A stretch of DNA of 64,000 nucleotides from CAYYKK01 sp046351395 (GTDB taxonomy: Bacteria > Myxococcota_A > Polyangia > Polyangiales > Polyangiaceae). Position 1 is the stretch's first letter, and every line of letters starts with the position of its first letter. The stretch spans positions 1 to 64,000 of the forward strand of contig JAXLYP010000016.1 in NCBI GenBank assembly GCA_046351395.1, given 5' to 3'. Below, piece by piece: positions 9,193 through 20,727 of this stretch. A program made the position numbers and the translations under genes. Below the pieces are notes generated by a model, which did not search any database, was not told the DNA's origin, and saw nothing but the letters and a program-made list of their open reading frames with translations.

Positions 9193-10899
9193 TTAGGGGA
9201 GACGCTCGTACGCGAGCGTCGTCAGGAACTCGGGAAGGTCGGCGCGGGTCACGAGGTCCGTGAAGAGATCGATCGCCTCGGGGAACCGACCGCCGCCGAA
9301 GCGGGCCTCACCGACCTCCTCTCGAACACGGTTCATCTCCTCGTCGACGACCGTGCGCACGCGCGCCTCGGTCAACGGCTCGCCGTCGATGCTCGCGCCG
9401 TGCCGAAGCCACTGCCAAACCTGCGTGCGCGAGATCTCCGCGGTCGCGGCGTCCTCCATCAGATCGTAGAGGGGCACGCAGCCCACGCCGCGCAGCCACG
9501 CCTCGATGTACTGCACGCCGACGCGCACGTTGTGCCGGAGCCCGCCGATCGTGCGCGCGCCCTCGGGGATGCGCACGAGATCCGCCGCGCCGACGCGCAC
9601 GTCCGCACGCGCGACGTCGAGCTGGTTGACCCGGCCGACCGCGCCTCCGCTCTGAAGCTGAGCGTCGAAGATCTCCTTCGCGATCGGGATGAGCCCGGGG
9701 TGCGCGACCCAGGTCCCGTCATGCCCGGCCTTCGCTTCGCGGAGCTTGTCCGCACGGACGCGATCCATCGCGCGCGCGTTGGCGTCCGCGTCCCGCTTGA
9801 TCGGGATTTGCGCAGCCATCCCGCCCATGGCGTGCGCGCCGCGGCGGTGACACGTCTGGATGAGGAGCTCGCTGTACGCCTTCATCATCGGCTGCTCCAT
9901 CGTGACGAGCGACCGATCGGGGAACACCGCCGCCGGATCGGCGCGGAGCGTCTTGATGCTGCTGAAGATGTAGTCCCAGCGGCCGCAGTTGAGGCCCGAC
10001 GACCGCCCGCGGAGCGCGTAGAGGATCTCGTCCATCTCGAACGCCGCGGGGAGCGTCTCGATGAGGACCGTCACTTTGCACGTCCCCTTCGCGAGCCCGA
10101 GCTGCTCCTCTGCGAACGCGAGGAGATCGTCGACGAGCTGCGCCTCGAGGTGCCCTTCGAGCTTCGGGAAGTAGAAGAACGGGCCCGTCGATCGCGCGGC
10201 GAGCGCGCGCGCGTTGTGGAAGAGGAAGAGCCCGAGATAGAAGACGCACGCGGGGATTGCGCGGAGCCCGCCTGCGCGTGACGCAATCCGCGCGTGTCGC
10301 TCCACGAGGTGCAGACCCCGGGGGCGCACCAGCAGGGTCGTCGGCTTCGCGCCCGCGGCCGGCGCGGCGAGCTCGTAGTGCTTGCCCGTCGTCGGGTCGT
10401 CGTACGCGATCGTCCCTGCGATCGCGTCGATGAGGTTCGCCTGGCCGCGAAGCAGGTTCTCCCACGTGGGCGACGTGGAGTCCTCGAAGTCCGCCATGAA
10501 GCAGCTCGCGCCCGCGGAGAGCGCGTTGATCACCATCTTGCGGTCCACGGGGCCCGTGATCTCGACGCGCCGATCGAGAAGCGCTGCGGGCACGCTCTCC
10601 ACCTTCCAGTCGGCGCGCCGCACGTCCTCCGTCTCGCGCAGGAAGCCGAGCGGCTCCCCGTGGATGAACGCCTCACGTCGCCCAGCGCGTGCGCGCAGGA
10701 GCACATCGACGCGGCTCGCGAAGCGATGCGCGAGCTTCGCGACGAACGCCTTCGCGCCGTCCGAGAGCACGTGCTCGGTCCCGCTCGGCGGCGGCGCCGC
10801 GAGCTCGAGCTCGTCGGCCCCGGACTCGGCGGCGGCCGCCGTGGGATCGACCGCAGCCGCGCTCCGCGTTTCCCTCCGCTCATCGGCTCTCATCGCCAT
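9193..10899 (-). CDS. aceB: malate synthase A
   Basis: Malate synthase of 568 residues, condensing glyoxylate with acetyl-CoA to malate, the second glyoxylate-shunt step. Typical blocks are DFEDSTSPTWENLLRGQ, RPRGLHLVERH, VTVLIETLPAAFEMDEILYA, GLNCGRWDYIFSSIK, GAHAMGGMAAQIPIK and GHDGTWVAHPGLIPIA, which place it in the malate synthase A rather than G class. The N-terminus is about 30 residues longer than in enteric AceB. The start at 10899 has GGAGG five bases upstream. It is the first gene of the operon and is divergent from a RamB/ScfR-type regulator, with the AT-rich gap between them as the likely control point. The pair implies growth on acetate or fatty acids. Confidence 0.97.
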   Translation of the reverse strand: MAMRADERRETRSAAAVDPTAAAAESGADELELAAPPPSGTEHVLSDGAKAFVAKLAHRFASRVDVLLRARAGRREAFIHGEPLGFLRETEDVRRADWKVESVPAALLDRRVEITGPVDRKMVINALSAGASCFMADFEDSTSPTWENLLRGQANLIDAIAGTIAYDDPTTGKHYELAAPAAGAKPTTLLVRPRGLHLVERHARIASRAGGLRAIPACVFYLGLFLFHNARALAARSTGPFFYFPKLEGHLEAQLVDDLLAFAEEQLGLAKGTCKVTVLIETLPAAFEMDEILYALRGRSSGLNCGRWDYIFSSIKTLRADPAAVFPDRSLVTMEQPMMKAYSELLIQTCHRRGAHAMGGMAAQIPIKRDADANARAMDRVRADKLREAKAGHDGTWVAHPGLIPIAKEIFDAQLQSGGAVGRVNQLDVARADVRVGAADLVRIPEGARTIGGLRHNVRVGVQYIEAWLRGVGCVPLYDLMEDAATAEISRTQVWQWLRHGASIDGEPLTEARVRTVVDEEMNRVREEVGEARFGGGRFPEAIDLFTDLVTRADLPEFLTTLAYERLP

Positions 10900-11069
10900 C
10901 GACGCCTCCAGTCCTCGGTCTCGACGCAGTCTGACGCCCTGCGCTGTAATGAGTGGAGAATGGTTGTCCGATTGACTTCGGACAAGTTTAAAAACGAATT
11001 CAATCAGTTAAGGTGTTCATGTAAAGTCATGACAGGACGTAAAGCTGTAAATGTGTGTAAATTCGGAGT
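10900..11069. promoter_or_regulatory. AT-rich divergent control region of aceBA and its regulator
   Basis: This stretch is clearly less GC-rich than all neighbouring DNA. It holds a perfect dyad TTGTCCGA-TTGACT-TCGGACAA (10964-10985) and four GTAAA pentamers (starting 11021, 11039, 11047, 11057) close to the regulator start. Dyad and repeats are seen directly. That they are binding sites for the divergent regulator is inference, based on RamB-type proteins controlling glyoxylate-shunt genes. Confidence 0.6.
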
Positions 11070-12521
<1,452 letters not shown>

Positions 12522-12589
12522 GTTCGCGGACGAGACCGCGGCGGATCGAGCGCCTTCGGCGCGCTCATTGACTACTATGGGCGCGCTGG

Positions 12590-14455
12590 ATGCGATGTGA
12601 GGTCTGCCGAGAGTTCGTCGATCTGGAGGGCGCGAAGTTCTGCCCCGGGTGCGGCGCGATCATCCCGGAGCCTCCGCCCGATCCGTTGATCGGCGAGATC
12701 GTCGGCGGACGGTACCGCGTGGTGAGCCTCGTCGCCGAGGGCGGCATGGGGCGCGTCTACGCGGGCGAGCAGCGCATGGGCGCGGCGACGCGCAAGGTCG
12801 CGATCAAGGTCCTGCTCGCGGAGTACGCGGCGAGCCAGGTCGACATGGAGCGCTTCGCGCGCGAGTGCGGCACCGTCGCGGAGCTCGATCACCCGAACAC
12901 GATCAAGTTCTACGACTACGGGACGACGAGCTCGGGGGAGCCCTACATCGCGATGGAGTTCCTCGCGGGGCAGTCGCTCTCGCAGATCCTGAAGAAGGGC
13001 CCCATCAGCCCCGACCGGATGGACCTCATCGTGGGCCAGATCTGCGGCTCCCTCCAGGAGGCGCACGATCGCGGGATCATTCACCGCGATCTGAAGCCGG
13101 ACAACATCGTGATCACCTCCCCCGGAGGCGCGCCCGATTTCGTGAAGGTGCTCGACTTCGGCATCGCGAAGCGCCTCGACCGGAAGGACATCCGGCTGAC
13201 GCCGCTCGGGGTCGTGCTCGGCAGTCCACCCTACATGAGCCCGGAGCAGTTCACGCTCCACGAGATCGACGCGCGGAGCGACGTCTACTCCCTCGGCGTG
13301 ATGGCATTCCAGGCGCTCACCGGCAAGCTCCCGTTCGAGGCGGACGGGCCGATGCAGTGGGCCCACCTCCACATCAACACCGCGCCGCTCCCGTTCGAGG
13401 CGACGCCGGACGGCCGCTTCGTTCCGGACTCGATGAAGAGCGCGGTGATGCGCGCGCTCTCCAAGCACCCGATGGACCGGCACGCGTCGATGCGCGAGTT
13501 CTTCAGCGAGTTCTCGATCGGGAGCGGATCGCTCCCCGGGGGCCGGCTCCCGTCGCTCGTCCCTTCGGGCCCGGATCTCGTGGCAATGGCGCGACCGTCC
13601 GATCGGCCGCCAGCGATCAGCCGGCCGCCGTCGGCCCCCCACGTGCCGTCCTCCGGCAAAGCGGCGGCCCAGCCCGTCGCGCCTCAGCCCTTCATGCCGG
13701 CGCAGTCGTTCGTCGCGGGGCAAGGGTTCCAGGCGGCGCACCAAGCCGCGCTCGCGACGAACGTCAGTCCGCAGCAGGCGCGAAGGTCGCCCGCGCTGGA
13801 CGCGACCTCGGAGGATCTCTCCGTGCCGTCGTTCTCTCCTTCGACGAAGTTCAAAGCGTCGGCCCCGACGGCGTCCGCCGAGTTCATGAACGCGAAGGAC
13901 TACGGGGTGGCTCCGCCGCCGCCCTCACCGCCCGCCCCGAACCTGGGCGCGATGTTCACGCGCGAGACGGACCGCCGGAGCGAGCTCCGGGGGGACTCGG
14001 AGTCCGCGCCCAACATCACCTACGGCGAGACGCGCTCGTCGTCGCTCTCGCTCCCGAACGACGAGCTCGGCCCACCGACGGAGGAGCAGCGCCTCTTCGG
14101 CAAGGCGGGGACGATGGTGATGAACCACGCCGCGCTTCCGGCGCCCGTGCGCGCGGCGATCTCGGCGTACGGGACGTCGAGCGCGAGCGCGAGCGTCGCG
14201 GACGCGACCGCGGAGGAGATCGCTGCGCCCGGTCGCATCACGCTCAACGACGCGATGCCCGCGACGATCCGCGACGCGGACGCGCTCGCGCAGTACCAGA
14301 AGCCGAGGGGGCGGGGGAAGCTGATCCTCGCGATCGCCGCGTTGCTCGTGGTCGGGGGCGGCGTCGCGTTCGCGATTTGGTGGTTCGCGCTCCGCGCCGA
14401 GGCCCCGCGGCCGAAAGGGAAACCTCGGCCCGCTGAGACCTCCGTCGTGAATTGA
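12590..14455 (+). CDS. Ser/Thr protein kinase with N-terminal zinc ribbon and C-terminal membrane segment
   Basis: A 621-residue Hanks-type kinase. The first 22 residues form a CxxC...CxxC zinc ribbon (Cys3, Cys6, Cys18, Cys21). The kinase domain follows, with a Gly loop (AEGGMGRVY), ATP lysine Lys73 (VAIKVL), catalytic Asp167 (HRDLKPDN), metal-binding Asp189 (DFG) and activation segment GSPPYMSPEQ. A long Pro/Ser/Ala-rich linker of about 270 residues leads to one membrane helix at about 578-598 with a basic tail. Since the kinase precedes the only helix, the catalytic part is probably cytoplasmic and tail-anchored. Such kinases are abundant in myxobacteria. Substrate unknown. The downstream gene is convergent, so there is no operon partner. 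Confidence 0.93.
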   Translation: MRCEVCREFVDLEGAKFCPGCGAIIPEPPPDPLIGEIVGGRYRVVSLVAEGGMGRVYAGEQRMGAATRKVAIKVLLAEYAASQVDMERFARECGTVAELDHPNTIKFYDYGTTSSGEPYIAMEFLAGQSLSQILKKGPISPDRMDLIVGQICGSLQEAHDRGIIHRDLKPDNIVITSPGGAPDFVKVLDFGIAKRLDRKDIRLTPLGVVLGSPPYMSPEQFTLHEIDARSDVYSLGVMAFQALTGKLPFEADGPMQWAHLHINTAPLPFEATPDGRFVPDSMKSAVMRALSKHPMDRHASMREFFSEFSIGSGSLPGGRLPSLVPSGPDLVAMARPSDRPPAISRPPSAPHVPSSGKAAAQPVAPQPFMPAQSFVAGQGFQAAHQAALATNVSPQQARRSPALDATSEDLSVPSFSPSTKFKASAPTASAEFMNAKDYGVAPPPPSPPAPNLGAMFTRETDRRSELRGDSESAPNITYGETRSSSLSLPNDELGPPTEEQRLFGKAGTMVMNHAALPAPVRAAISAYGTSSASASVADATAEEIAAPGRITLNDAMPATIRDADALAQYQKPRGRGKLILAIAALLVVGGGVAFAIWWFALRAEAPRPKGKPRPAETSVVN

Positions 14456-14456
14456 C

Positions 14457-17336
14457 TCAGCGCTTCGCGCGGCGCCGACGGGCGATCCCGAGCCCGCCGA
14501 GCGCGATGCCCGCGAGCAGCGCCGAGGCGTCCGGGGTGGAGCCCGATCCCTCGGTGACGCAGCCGCAGCCGCCCTGGATGTTCGGTTGCTTCGACGTGTC
14601 GGTGCCCCCGCCGGAGCCGCCCGCGCCCCCGCCCCCGCACGCACCGTTCGCGCACGGATCGGGCGGTACGGCGACGCCGACGATGCAGAGGTCGTCGACC
14701 GTCCAGCCCCCGAGCTCCTTTCCACCGTCGCTCTCGAGCTCGAACTTCACCTGCACCTTGCCGTCGACGACGTAGGGCGTGAGATCGAGATCGTGGAACC
14801 TCCACTCGCGGTCGCGGTGGTCGGTGTCGCTGTCGTTGCCCTTGTCGGAGTTGAAGTTGCGCCAGGCCTGTTTCTCGTTCGCGTAGATCGTCGCGTGATC
14901 GAAGAACGCGTCCTCCACGTTCAGCCAGCGGCGGTACTGCAGGCGAACCTTCGCGTACCCGCTCACGTCGATGACGGGCGTCGCCGACCAGTTCACCTTG
15001 TCCGGCTGGTAAAGGCCATTGTGGTTCGCGAGGTCGCCGAGATCGTTCCCCCACGCCTTCTTGCCCGAGAACGCTTCGAGCGGATCCCCGTTCGCGACGG
15101 TGCCCTTCGGCTTGCCCCACTCCCAGTCGTCCGCGCCGTCGCTCTCGGTTCCCTTCGAAAGGCCGTGCGTCCAGCCCGCCGCGATCGGATCGGTCTCGAA
15201 GTCGGTGCAGTAGATGTTCGCGACGTCGCCGACGTAGAACTGGTACCAAGCGTCCGCCGCGTTGTCGGGGAGCGTGAGCTTCGTCCCGCCGCCCAGCTCG
15301 GTCTCGATGCGGTAGTCGACGGTCGTGCCCGTAGGTTGCGCGGGGATGCTGGCCTTCAACGTCGTCCCGATGAGCGCCATCGGTAGCTCGCCCGAGATCG
15401 TCGCGTCGACCTCGTTCTTGTAGTGGAGCGTCGTCGCGACGACGGCGTCCTCGGGGCACTGCTCGAAGAGCCCGACGAGCTGCGCCGTCACGACGTACTC
15501 GTTCACGCCCCCCGGCTCGAGCGCGAGCGGGCTCGCCTCGACGCCGAAGCTGCGCAGCCCATGGCGCCCGAACACGTCGTTGATCACGCACACGTTGGGC
15601 GTGCCGTTCTCGATGTTGCCGTCGTCGTCGTCCGCCGTGAGGATCTCGGTGTACATCGACGGGATGTCCACGGCGCGGCGGATGCCCTGGTAGTAGAGCT
15701 CGTTCGCGTGCTGGATGCCGTCGACGTCCCCGAGCTTCTTCGCGAGCTCGACGCGGAGGTCCCACAGCGTCTCGCCGATGATCTCGCCGTCGTCGTGCGG
15801 CTCACCGTGGAGGTCGTCCGGCCAGCGCTTGTCGAACCCGGGATCGAGATCGCGGAGCGGCTCGGACGTGTAGAAGAACCCGCGCGCCGTCCCGTGGTCG
15901 CCGGTGAACGTCGCGGCGAGGTAGTCCGACACGCCCTCGGAGAGCGCGTCCTCGAACTTGCCGACGCCCGCGATGATCGCGTGGAAGTGAACCGAGTGCC
16001 CGTACTCGTGGTACACGACGTCCGCGATGCGGCCTGTGTTCTCGCACTGGTTCGTGGCCTTGTAGAAGTTGATCGTCGTCCCGTCCGAGAACGCGTTGCA
16101 GGAGTCGTTGATGTTCACCGTCACCTGGACCTTCGCGTTCAAGAACGGGAGGGTGGGCGCGAACGTCTTGCCGAACTCGCGCACCTGGAGCGCGTGAACG
16201 AACGCGGACAGCTGGGCGTCCCCCGGGGCGTCGTTCGAGAGATCCCACACGAACGTCGACCCATCCGCGACGTCGAACTCCGTGGAGACCTCGTCCCCCG
16301 CGTCGTTCGAGACCATCACGTTCGGGCCGTGCGCGAACGCGGTCACGTGCCCGCTCGGGCCGGCGAACGCGATCCCGCCCGTGGCGTCGGTGAGCGAACC
16401 CATGCCGTCCACGTTGAGATCCGCTGAGTTCGCGAGGACGTCGCTCCGCGATCCGAACGACGGCGCGCGGTCGGGGACCCGCATCGCGAGGCTTCCGCCG
16501 GCGAACCGGAGGAGCTCGCGCGACGCGAGCGCCTCGCCGCTCACCGCGTCCACGAAGACCTCGAGGCGGGAGCGCTCCGCCCCGCCCACCCGGGCCTCGA
16601 CCACGCGGCTCTTCACGCGCCGAACGACGAGGCGCCCGCCCTCCACGTAGGGCAGGAGGAACGCGTCCGAGGGCGCGCTCCGGATCGACACGGTCGCGCC
16701 GGCGCGACGCCCCGAGGCCAGCGCGAGGGCGGAGGAGTCGACGATGGCGTCGCCGATCATCGGCACGTCGGCGATCGTCTCGAGCGCGTCGAACGGGACC
16801 GCTTGCGAGGCGACGAGCGAGAGCCGATCCGCCTTGAATCGGAAGCTGAGCTGCGCGTCTCGCACCGCGAGACCGCCGCGCGACTGCGCGAAGCCGAGGG
16901 TGCGGATCCCCGCGTCGAGGTCGTTGGAGACGAGCGTGAAGTCCGAGGGAGCGGATCCCGGCGCGAGCAGCTCCACGTGCCGCGCGAGGAAGGCGCGCGC
17001 GAACGCCTCCGCGGCGTCCGGATCCGCGACCGTGTTCGGCGCAGCGACGCCCGGGAGGACGAGCGCGCTCGGGACACCGGTGAGCTCGTGGAACGTCGCC
17101 CAGACGGGGCCGCCGACGTCCGCCTCGAGCGCCTCGACGAGCTTCGGGGCGCGCGACCCCGGCGTGAGGCTCTGCGCTCGAACGAGCCCCTGGGGAAGCG
17201 CGGCGAGGGCCCCGTCCGCGAGCTGGAACGTCCCGTCGGCGCCTTGGAGCGCGGATGCGGTCGTGGTGGGGATCGCGGCGAGCGCGATGGAGAGCGGGGC
17301 GAGGAGGGCAGCGAGGGCGCGGCGAGGCTTCGACAC
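14457..17336 (-). CDS. secreted M36-like (fungalysin) metallopeptidase with MYXO-CTERM-like tail
   Basis: Exported zinc metallopeptidase of 959 residues from a GTG start (VSKPRRALAALLAPLSIALA), a good signal peptide. Residues about 40-300 look like an FTP-type inhibitory propeptide. The catalytic helix is HEYGH (443-447), with a likely third zinc ligand Glu467 in EGVSDY, the gluzincin spacing. C-terminal to this is a beta-rich region with KLYNSDTDHRDREW-like jelly-roll character, probably a substrate or surface-binding domain. The protein ends with a Gly/Cys segment (GCGCVTEGSGS), a hydrophobic helix and an Arg/Lys tail (ARRRRAKR), the layout of MYXO-CTERM sorting signals, so it is probably surface-anchored and then released. 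Likely role: extracellular protein digestion. A lipoprotein hydrolase gene lies 11 bases upstream on the same strand. Confidence 0.88.
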   Translation of the reverse strand: MSKPRRALAALLAPLSIALAAIPTTTASALQGADGTFQLADGALAALPQGLVRAQSLTPGSRAPKLVEALEADVGGPVWATFHELTGVPSALVLPGVAAPNTVADPDAAEAFARAFLARHVELLAPGSAPSDFTLVSNDLDAGIRTLGFAQSRGGLAVRDAQLSFRFKADRLSLVASQAVPFDALETIADVPMIGDAIVDSSALALASGRRAGATVSIRSAPSDAFLLPYVEGGRLVVRRVKSRVVEARVGGAERSRLEVFVDAVSGEALASRELLRFAGGSLAMRVPDRAPSFGSRSDVLANSADLNVDGMGSLTDATGGIAFAGPSGHVTAFAHGPNVMVSNDAGDEVSTEFDVADGSTFVWDLSNDAPGDAQLSAFVHALQVREFGKTFAPTLPFLNAKVQVTVNINDSCNAFSDGTTINFYKATNQCENTGRIADVVYHEYGHSVHFHAIIAGVGKFEDALSEGVSDYLAATFTGDHGTARGFFYTSEPLRDLDPGFDKRWPDDLHGEPHDDGEIIGETLWDLRVELAKKLGDVDGIQHANELYYQGIRRAVDIPSMYTEILTADDDDGNIENGTPNVCVINDVFGRHGLRSFGVEASPLALEPGGVNEYVVTAQLVGLFEQCPEDAVVATTLHYKNEVDATISGELPMALIGTTLKASIPAQPTGTTVDYRIETELGGGTKLTLPDNAADAWYQFYVGDVANIYCTDFETDPIAAGWTHGLSKGTESDGADDWEWGKPKGTVANGDPLEAFSGKKAWGNDLGDLANHNGLYQPDKVNWSATPVIDVSGYAKVRLQYRRWLNVEDAFFDHATIYANEKQAWRNFNSDKGNDSDTDHRDREWRFHDLDLTPYVVDGKVQVKFELESDGGKELGGWTVDDLCIVGVAVPPDPCANGACGGGGAGGSGGGTDTSKQPNIQGGCGCVTEGSGSTPDASALLAGIALGGLGIARRRRAKR

Positions 17337-17347
17337 GCCCCTCTTTC

Positions 17348-18187
17348 TCACGGATCGTTCGCGGCGATCCAGTCGAGAGCGTCGCTCATGGTCGCTTCCG
17401 CCTCGGGGCCATACTCGCCGTGCTTCGCGCCAGGGATTTCGATGAACCTCGACACTCGGCCAGCCTTCACATAGTCGGCCGACGCATCGCGCAGCGGCTT
17501 GCGGACGTCGAGCTCTCCGGCCATGAGGAGGATCCGCTCGGTCTTCCCGAGGTTTCCGGGCTTTGGCGCGCGCGGTCCCCCGATGAGGATGACGCGCGGG
17601 TACCGGTCGGGGTAGCGCGTGGACAGGGACTCCGCTCGAAGCGCTCCCGCCGAGTAGCCAATCGCGACCAGGTGGTCCTTGTCGAGCGGCTCGCCGCGCT
17701 TCTCCTCGACGACCTCGAGGGCCTTCTTGATGCGCGCGTCGAGGAGCATCACGTCGTTGCTCCAGTTCGGCTGGCCTCCCTCGCACTTGATGTCGCCCCG
17801 CATGGCGACGAGGGTGCCGCGCTGCGGGAGGATCTTCGCGAACGCGCGAAAGGCGAGGGGATCGCCGCACCTGCCGTGGAGGTAGACGAACACGTGCGGG
17901 TTGCCCGGCTTGGCGAACACGACGTGGACCTTCTTGTCCTTCGGGATCTCGATCGTGACCGGCGCGACCGGTGCGTCCTCGACGGCGGGCGCCGCGCTCG
18001 CCGACGCGATCGGCTCCTCGCTCGCGCTCGCGGAGGGCGCAGCCACCAACTCCGCGGAGGGCTCCGCGCTCGGCGCCGTCTCGGGCGCGGAGGCGGTGGC
18101 GCGAGCCGTGGGAAGGGGGCGGCTCGTCCCGCACGCAGCGGCGATCACGGCGAGAAGGAAGATCGTGAAGGCGGCTCCTTCGCGCAT
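17348..18187 (-). CDS. lipoprotein alpha/beta-hydrolase
   Basis: A 279-residue lipoprotein. The ATG at 18187 starts a signal peptide MREGAAFTIFLLAVIAAAC, with Cys19 as lipid site. An Ala/Ser/Pro/Glu-rich linker leads to an alpha/beta-hydrolase fold: FVYLHGRCG gives the oxyanion loop, GYSAG the nucleophile elbow with Ser179, LLMAGELD the acidic-residue strand, and the late PGAKHGEYG the His. So the triad Ser-Asp-His appears complete. It resembles dienelactone hydrolase or esterase-type lipoproteins; the substrate cannot be told. It lies just upstream of the secreted metallopeptidase on the same strand, so the two are probably co-transcribed for extracellular degradation. Frames upstream of 18187 remain open but lack a signal. 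Confidence 0.8.
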   Translation of the reverse strand: MREGAAFTIFLLAVIAAACGTSRPLPTARATASAPETAPSAEPSAELVAAPSASASEEPIASASAAPAVEDAPVAPVTIEIPKDKKVHVVFAKPGNPHVFVYLHGRCGDPLAFRAFAKILPQRGTLVAMRGDIKCEGGQPNWSNDVMLLDARIKKALEVVEEKRGEPLDKDHLVAIGYSAGALRAESLSTRYPDRYPRVILIGGPRAPKPGNLGKTERILLMAGELDVRKPLRDASADYVKAGRVSRFIEIPGAKHGEYGPEAEATMSDALDWIAANDP

Positions 18188-18214
18188 CGGCGGGCCCATG
18201 GTAGCCCGCGCAGC

Positions 18215-18436
18215 ATGGTGACCACCAACAACGAGCGCTCTGTCTTCGAGGTCGAGGCCGAGGCGGAGGCGGCGCAGCGGCGTCTCGTGGAGGAGAGCCA
18301 ACAGGGCCTCGAGAACCGGTGCCCGGAGTGCGGGGCCCTCGGGAGCCTCGAGGAGATCGACGGCGTCATGAAGTGCGTCGACTGCGACGTGCAGATCGCG
18401 CAGGTGTCGCGGCTCGGCGGCATGGGCCGCAAGTGA
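18215..18436 (+). CDS. small zinc-ribbon protein
   Basis: A 73-residue protein. The N-terminal half is highly acidic and helical (EVEAEAEAAQRRLVEESQQ). The C-terminal half is a zinc ribbon with CPECG and CVDCD knuckles. The start is an ATG 27 bases from the divergent lipoprotein start, so the two share a very short promoter gap. Such short ribbons usually bind nucleic acid or another protein. No closer family is recognised. Its stop lies three bases from the end of the convergent peptidase-like gene. Confidence 0.7.
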   Translation: MVTTNNERSVFEVEAEAEAAQRRLVEESQQGLENRCPECGALGSLEEIDGVMKCVDCDVQIAQVSRLGGMGRK

Positions 18437-18439
18437 GCG

Positions 18440-20724
18440 TCACCGCTCGCGGATGACGACCCAGCGATCGGGCGCCGCCTGAGCCCTCGCCCACGCTTTG
18501 AAGTCCGCCACCGACGCGGGCTCGACGGGTGCGAAGGTCGCGGGCGTGGAGCGCTTCGCGAAGAGCGCGAGGAGCCTCGCCCTCGGATCGGCGGCCTCGC
18601 GGAGCGCCGTCGCCCGCGCCGCGTCGCGGGCGCGAGCGAGCGCTTCGTCCGAGACCTCTCCGCGAGCGAGGCGCGTGAGCATCGCCGTCACCGCGTCGAC
18701 GTCCGCGTCGACGTGATCGGCACCGCTCTCGACCTCGAGGACCACGATTCCCCCCTCGAAGCGCGCCCGTGCCTGCGGCCGCTCCGCGCGCGCAAGCTCC
18801 ACAAGGATCGTCGCCATCGGGGGCTCAGCGCGGAGGCCGAAGAGGGCCACGCCGCGATCCTCGAGCGCGACGTCGATCTGCTTCGGTGAGCGATCGGGCT
18901 CGGTCGCGTCGAGCTTCGCGCACCCCCGGGCCACTTGCGAGGGCAGGAGCCACGCATCGACGGCGACCGCGGCCGCGGGCCCTTGGGTTGGAGAGCGGTT
19001 CGTCAGTGTGACGAGACGAAGAGGTCCGGACGCGAGCGCCGCCCACGACCCCGTCGCACGCGCGTAGTCGGAGCGCATCAGGTCGGTCACGGTCCCTCGG
19101 GGCTCGACGACGCTCGGATGCTCGGGCGCGAACGCGCGCGCGAACGCGTCCAGGCCGAACGCACGCGGTCCCCACGCGCCCTCGAGATCCCCGATCGACG
19201 AGGCCTGCGCTCGCGCGAGCGCGTCGCGCGACGCGCTGGATCCGAGGAGCGCCTTCGAGGCGACCGCCGCGACGCGCCGCGCGAGATCGTCGTCGGCCTC
19301 ACCCGCACCGATCGGCGCGTGCGCGAAGACGCCGACCCCCTCCGGCGCCGCGAACGCCTCGACCGCGACGTCGCGCTCCCCCGAGACGTCCAGCGCTCGA
19401 GCTCGCGCCGCGAGGCTCGCGCCTCCCCACTGGTGGCCGCCTTCTTCGATCGCGGCGCACGGGTTGCCAAGCAGCACCCAGAGCTCTCCCTGTCCGCTCT
19501 CGTCCCGCTCCACGTGATCCACCGCGACCGGGGGCTCGTTCGGCGCGGCGTCGAGCACGGCGGCGGCGCTCTTCGTCGCGGAGGCCCGGCTCTCGGGGAG
19601 CGACGCGCTCACCGCCACGACCGGATCACCGCCGTGATCGGTCGCGAACGTCCACCACGCGGCGAGCTCCGCCGCGACGAGATCGGCCGTGCGCGCGACG
19701 CGCTCGAGGGCGGCGTCGGGCGCGGGCGGCCTCCCGATTTCGGTGCGCAGCGACGCCTCCACGAGCGCCGCGGACGAGCCGAGCGCGCCGTCCGCCGCCG
19801 CTTCGGCCGGCGACGCGGTGCCTGTCAATACAACCGAGATGCAGCCGCCTTCGGACCTCGATACGCCGTTGATCTGCGCGACCTGGAACCGGTAGGGCGA
19901 GCGCGCGAGCTTCGACCGCAGCGCGTCCCCAGCCTCTCCACGCAGCGCCTCGGACGCGCTCACGGCGCGCAGCGGATCCGGGACGAAGAGCGCGACGGTG
20001 AGCTCCGGCGCATCCGCGCCGTGCGGGAGCAGGCCCACCTTCGCGCTGCGGCGTGTGGGCCAGGGCGCCGCCGGAACCGGCGCGCCGTGCGGGTAGGGGC
20101 CGCTCTCCGACCACGCCGTGCTGATCGCGTCGATCGCGCCCTCGGGGCCGACCGCCGCGAACGCGACCGATGCGGGATCGATCGCCGCGCGGGCGGCCTC
20201 GAGCGTCGCGAGATCCTTCGCGTCGTCGCCTGCCGGCCGGCCCTCGCACTCGTCGACGTCGACCCGCTCGGGTCGCGGAGGCGCGCCGCCGTTCTTCGCA
20301 TCGTCGTGGTCGGGGAGCTCGTTCGCACCGAGGGGAAGGCGATCGCCGCCTTGACGGCGGCGAAGAAGCCCGACGCGTCGCCGCGCACGCCGAGCGAGAA
20401 CGCGCGCCGATCGACGCGCGTCTCGGTGGTGAACCCTTTGGCCGCGAGCCGCCTCGCGAAAACGGTGGCGAGCCCGCGCGCGCTCTCGGGCGTCGTTCGA
20501 ACCGTGACCGCGACCGCCGCGCTCGGGTCTCCGGCGCGCTTGACGATCGCGAGCGCGGGAAGCTCCGCGTTCTTCCGGACCTCGATTTGTTGGAGCGCGG
20601 GGTTCTCGCTCACCCCGAACGCGGGGGGGTGCGCGCGCTCACCGACGATCGCGGGACCTCCGCAGGCGGCCGACACTCCGAGACCGAGGCACAGCGGAAG
20701 GAGCGCCCTCGGCGCGCGCACCAT
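18440..20724 (-). pseudogene. M16 (insulinase)-like lipoprotein without visible HxxEH, frameshifted
   Basis: Two frames join into a protein of about 760 residues. The first begins MVRAPRALLPLCLGLGVSAA followed by Cys-Gly-Gly, a lipoprotein signal, and continues ALAIVKRAGDPSAAVAVTVR and TTPESARGLATVFARRLAAK. Near 20325 one base must be adjusted, after which the second frame reads NELPDHDDAKNGG and runs to the end (VALFVPDPLRAVSASEALRG, GRPPAPDAALERVARTADLV, PDRWVVIRE). The alternation of hydrophobic strands and the length suit an M16 two-domain repeat. The zinc motif HxxEH is not found in either half, so if it is M16 it is a non-catalytic homologue. It starts three bases after another lipoprotein gene, so they form an operon. 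Confidence 0.55.
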
Positions 20725-20727
20725 CTC

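Noticed and set aside
10972..10977. TTGACT inside the aceB/regulator dyad as a -35 box
   Set aside because: No TANNNT-like -10 box lies at 16-18 bp downstream on the plus strand, so I did not call a promoter there.
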